A DNA stretch of 6,116 nucleotides, from the NCBI GenBank assembly GCA_012800565.1, contig JAAZIZ010000321.1:1-6116 (forward strand). Reading direction: 5' to 3'. Position numbers and translations under genes: made by a program. This DNA is from Lentisphaerota bacterium (GTDB lineage: Bacteria > Verrucomicrobiota > Lentisphaeria > Oligosphaerales > Oligosphaeraceae). The notes under the pieces were generated by a model that ran no database searches, was not told the origin of the DNA, and saw only the letters and a list, made by a program, of their open reading frames with translations. Of this stretch, positions 4,427-6,116 are shown in pieces. Position 1 is the stretch's first letter. Every line of letters starts with the position of its first letter.

Positions 4427-6116
4427 TTGGCAACCCCGTTCTCAAACAGCTCCGGAATCAGCCCGATCTTGTTTTCGACACAAGCTGGATTGGTGGCAAA
4501 GAAGCTGGAAAAATCCATTGGTTCATAGTTTTTTCCGTTCCATTGCTGTTCTTCTGCTTCCGCTTTTTTAGTGAGCTCGCTTTCCTGCTTGTCTAATTCC
4601 TTATACAGGGCTGGCAAGTCTTGTGGCACTGCTTCCGGCATCTGAAAAGCAGCGATTTCTGGTACTGCTGCAAATCCCGGATTGAGGAAAAGGGAGGTTC
4701 CTTCCTGCTCTGCGTCTGCAAGAAACTGCTGATAATTCACTTCAGCCCGGATTTGATCTCCTTCAATGCGCGTATAGCCTATCAGGTTGCGGTAATTTTC
4801 CGGGACGCGCAGATACCAGCAGTTCCCGGATTCGCGCAGGGACTCAATGTTCAGGCTTGACACCAGAGAATTGCGAAGTTTTACCGGAATGACATCCCAA
4901 AACACGTTTTTGCTCAAAGTCGCGATTTCATCGGGCATATTGTGAACATAGAAATGGGTGATTTGGTTGTTGAACCAGACGCAATTTTTTATCACCAGGT
5001 CGGGGCACCGCCAAAAGCTGGCGCCATGGAATCCGCGGGTGACCAGGCAATTGTCAATGGTCAGTCGCTTGACACCGTTGGCGGTGACAAACACCGGGGT
5101 ATATTCGCGACTTCTCCCGTCATAGAAGCAGCGCCGGATGGTGATCCTTTCGCCGCCATTGATCACGATGCCGGCAGTGCCGGAAAGTTCCTTGAAAAAC
5201 AAGCCGTCGATGACCGTGTCAGGCTTGTTTTCCAGCACAATCCCCTTTTGGATGACCCTGCGGCCATCAAGGAACACTTTTTCGCCGGGCATATTGCGCA
5301 GAGTCAGGCCGGCCGAACGGACATACAGGGTTTCCGCATAAACACCGCCGCGAATCAGGACAGTGTCGCCGGGACGCGCCTGGTCAAGCACCGGGCTGAT
5401 GCTGCCCTCGCTGACGGTCAGCGTGCGCGGGGCGGGCTTTTCCCCGAGGGTGGTGAAACTGATGGGATCAGTGCTGATAAACTCCCGTTTCAGCAGACGG
5501 TTCTGCACCGCCAGCTCCATCGTGGAATGATGTTCACGGAGGGGAGAGCGCGAGGAAATGCGGAAAAAATAAGTTGTCCCGGGCTTGAGCCCGGCCAGGC
5601 TCAGCGAGTGCCAATAGCCGCCGGTGAATGGCTGGCCTGCGCGATTTTCGCATTTTTCGCTGGTACCCCAGCAAAGTTCCGATGACACCCCCTTGTCATC
5701 AGTCCACCATTCGATGTCCACCATGGTATCAGTGACAGAACGAATGACGGGACCGCACAGCAGGCGGGGAGGCTTGGAAGACCGGACCAGGCGGTATGGC
5801 CCCAGGGGGAAGGCATCGAAACTGCGCCCGTCGTCGAGGTCAGCCAGCCCGGTAACTGCTGGCGTCAATCCCAGATTGCTGTGACGGAATCCGGTGGCGG
5901 CGGAAAAGTCCGGCTGCACATCAAACTGGCAATGCGTGACCTGGATATTGTTGCCGGACAGAACAGCCTTTGCCTTAAAGGTGCAGCTGTGCAAAGTCAG
6001 GTTGTCGCCGGTAAAGACAACCGGCTGCTCGAAAAGGAGATTTTCCAGGCGGCAGCCTGTCGCGTTGACGCTCCCGCCTTTGATCACTGCGCATTCGCCG
6101 GCGCCGCGGGTGCGGA
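4423..6116 (-). CDS. Right-handed parallel beta-helix protein with a central FN3-like domain (5' end outside window)
   Basis: The frame is open from the right edge to TGA at 4425-4423, giving 563 visible residues. GTG at 6087 is in frame, but the frame stays open upstream of it with beta-helix-like residues, so the true start and any signal peptide are outside. Residues about 10-70 are short strand repeats of a beta-helix (TLHSCTFKAKAVL, IQVTHCQFDV). About 116-224 is a fibronectin-III / phosphatase-N-terminal-like sandwich (VIRSVTDTMVDIEWWTD, HSLSLAGLKPGTTYFFRIS). About 230-430 is a second, longer beta-helix that begins with the typical ARPGDTVLIRGGVYAE entry (246-261) and continues with ITIRRC, LTIDNC and LVIKNC rungs. 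SLFLNPGF (474-481) is common at the end of DUF1565/lyase-6-like helices. A charged, probably coiled segment (500-524) and a short tail follow. Such proteins bind or cleave extracellular polysaccharides; no catalytic residues could be fixed. It is the first visible gene of the ATGA-linked operon. Confidence 0.9.
   Translation of the reverse strand, partial: RTRGAGECAVIKGGSVNATGCRLENLLFEQPVVFTGDNLTLHSCTFKAKAVLSGNNIQVTHCQFDVQPDFSAATGFRHSNLGLTPAVTGLADLDDGRSFDAFPLGPYRLVRSSKPPRLLCGPVIRSVTDTMVDIEWWTDDKGVSSELCWGTSEKCENRAGQPFTGGYWHSLSLAGLKPGTTYFFRISSRSPLREHHSTMELAVQNRLLKREFISTDPISFTTLGEKPAPRTLTVSEGSISPVLDQARPGDTVLIRGGVYAETLYVRSAGLTLRNMPGEKVFLDGRRVIQKGIVLENKPDTVIDGLFFKELSGTAGIVINGGERITIRRCFYDGRSREYTPVFVTANGVKRLTIDNCLVTRGFHGASFWRCPDLVIKNCVWFNNQITHFYVHNMPDEIATLSKNVFWDVIPVKLRNSLVSSLNIESLRESGNCWYLRVPENYRNLIGYTRIEGDQIRAEVNYQQFLADAEQEGTSLFLNPGFAAVPEIAAFQMPEAVPQDLPALYKELDKQESELTKKAEAEEQQWNGKNYEPMDFSSFFATNPACVENKIGLIPELFENGVAK

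Noticed and set aside
4942..5685. Plus-strand open frame of 247 codons
   Set aside because: It is antisense to the beta-helix gene, whose frame shows clear FN3-like and beta-helix repeats. The plus-strand product has low-complexity, shadow-like composition.
4423..6087. GTG at 6087 as the true start of the beta-helix gene
   Set aside because: The frame remains open to the window edge, no signal peptide follows the GTG, and the protein must be exported to fit its domains. The start is taken to be outside the window.

Overview
The window looks like a chromosomal piece from a PVC-group bacterium, most likely Lentisphaerota (Victivallis-like). The main clue is the gene at 3135-3908. Its protein starts with a textbook type IV pilin / type II secretion signal (FTLIELLVVIAIIAVLASML), followed by a long non-pilin body with a DG-H motif near the end. 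From general knowledge, such pseudopilins are massively expanded in Lentisphaerota, Planctomycetota and Verrucomicrobiota. The exported beta-helix protein beside it fits a polysaccharide-degrading lifestyle. The taxon is an inference; no rRNA or other marker is present.

Layout. (A) Positions 1-2047, minus strand: fabH (3-oxoacyl-ACP synthase III, 2047-1067, TTG start) followed after 50 nt by a gene of unrecognised family (1016 to beyond the left edge), probably one transcript. (B) Positions 2048-2304: a 257-bp divergent intergenic region. It holds a near-consensus sigma70-type promoter for fabH, a terminator-like hairpin almost at the predicted transcript start, further GC-rich hairpins in a leader of about 180 nt, an 8-G homopolymer, and an interrupted dyad that could be a TetR operator. 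(C) Positions 2305-2907, plus strand: a TetR-family regulator, divergent from fabH. (D) Positions 2908-3134: a 227-bp convergent region without a gene, with small inverted repeats and a candidate terminator for the operon on the right. (E) Positions 3135-6116, minus strand: a tight operon, read right to left, of a large beta-helix protein (5' end outside the window), a small exported protein, and the pseudopilin. Both junctions are 4-base ATGA overlaps.

How the genes may work together. TetR next to fabH suggests local control of fatty-acid initiation, or of a specialised KAS III reaction, by an acyl ligand. This is inference from gene order. The three overlapping genes on the right are probably made in a fixed ratio and work outside the cytoplasm: a beta-helix protein of the carbohydrate-active or carbohydrate-binding type, a small signal-peptide protein, and a pseudopilin that could help display or export them.

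I see no rRNA, tRNA, CRISPR array, insertion sequence or phage gene. The least ordinary parts are the structured fabH leader and the overlapping beta-helix / exported protein / pseudopilin operon.
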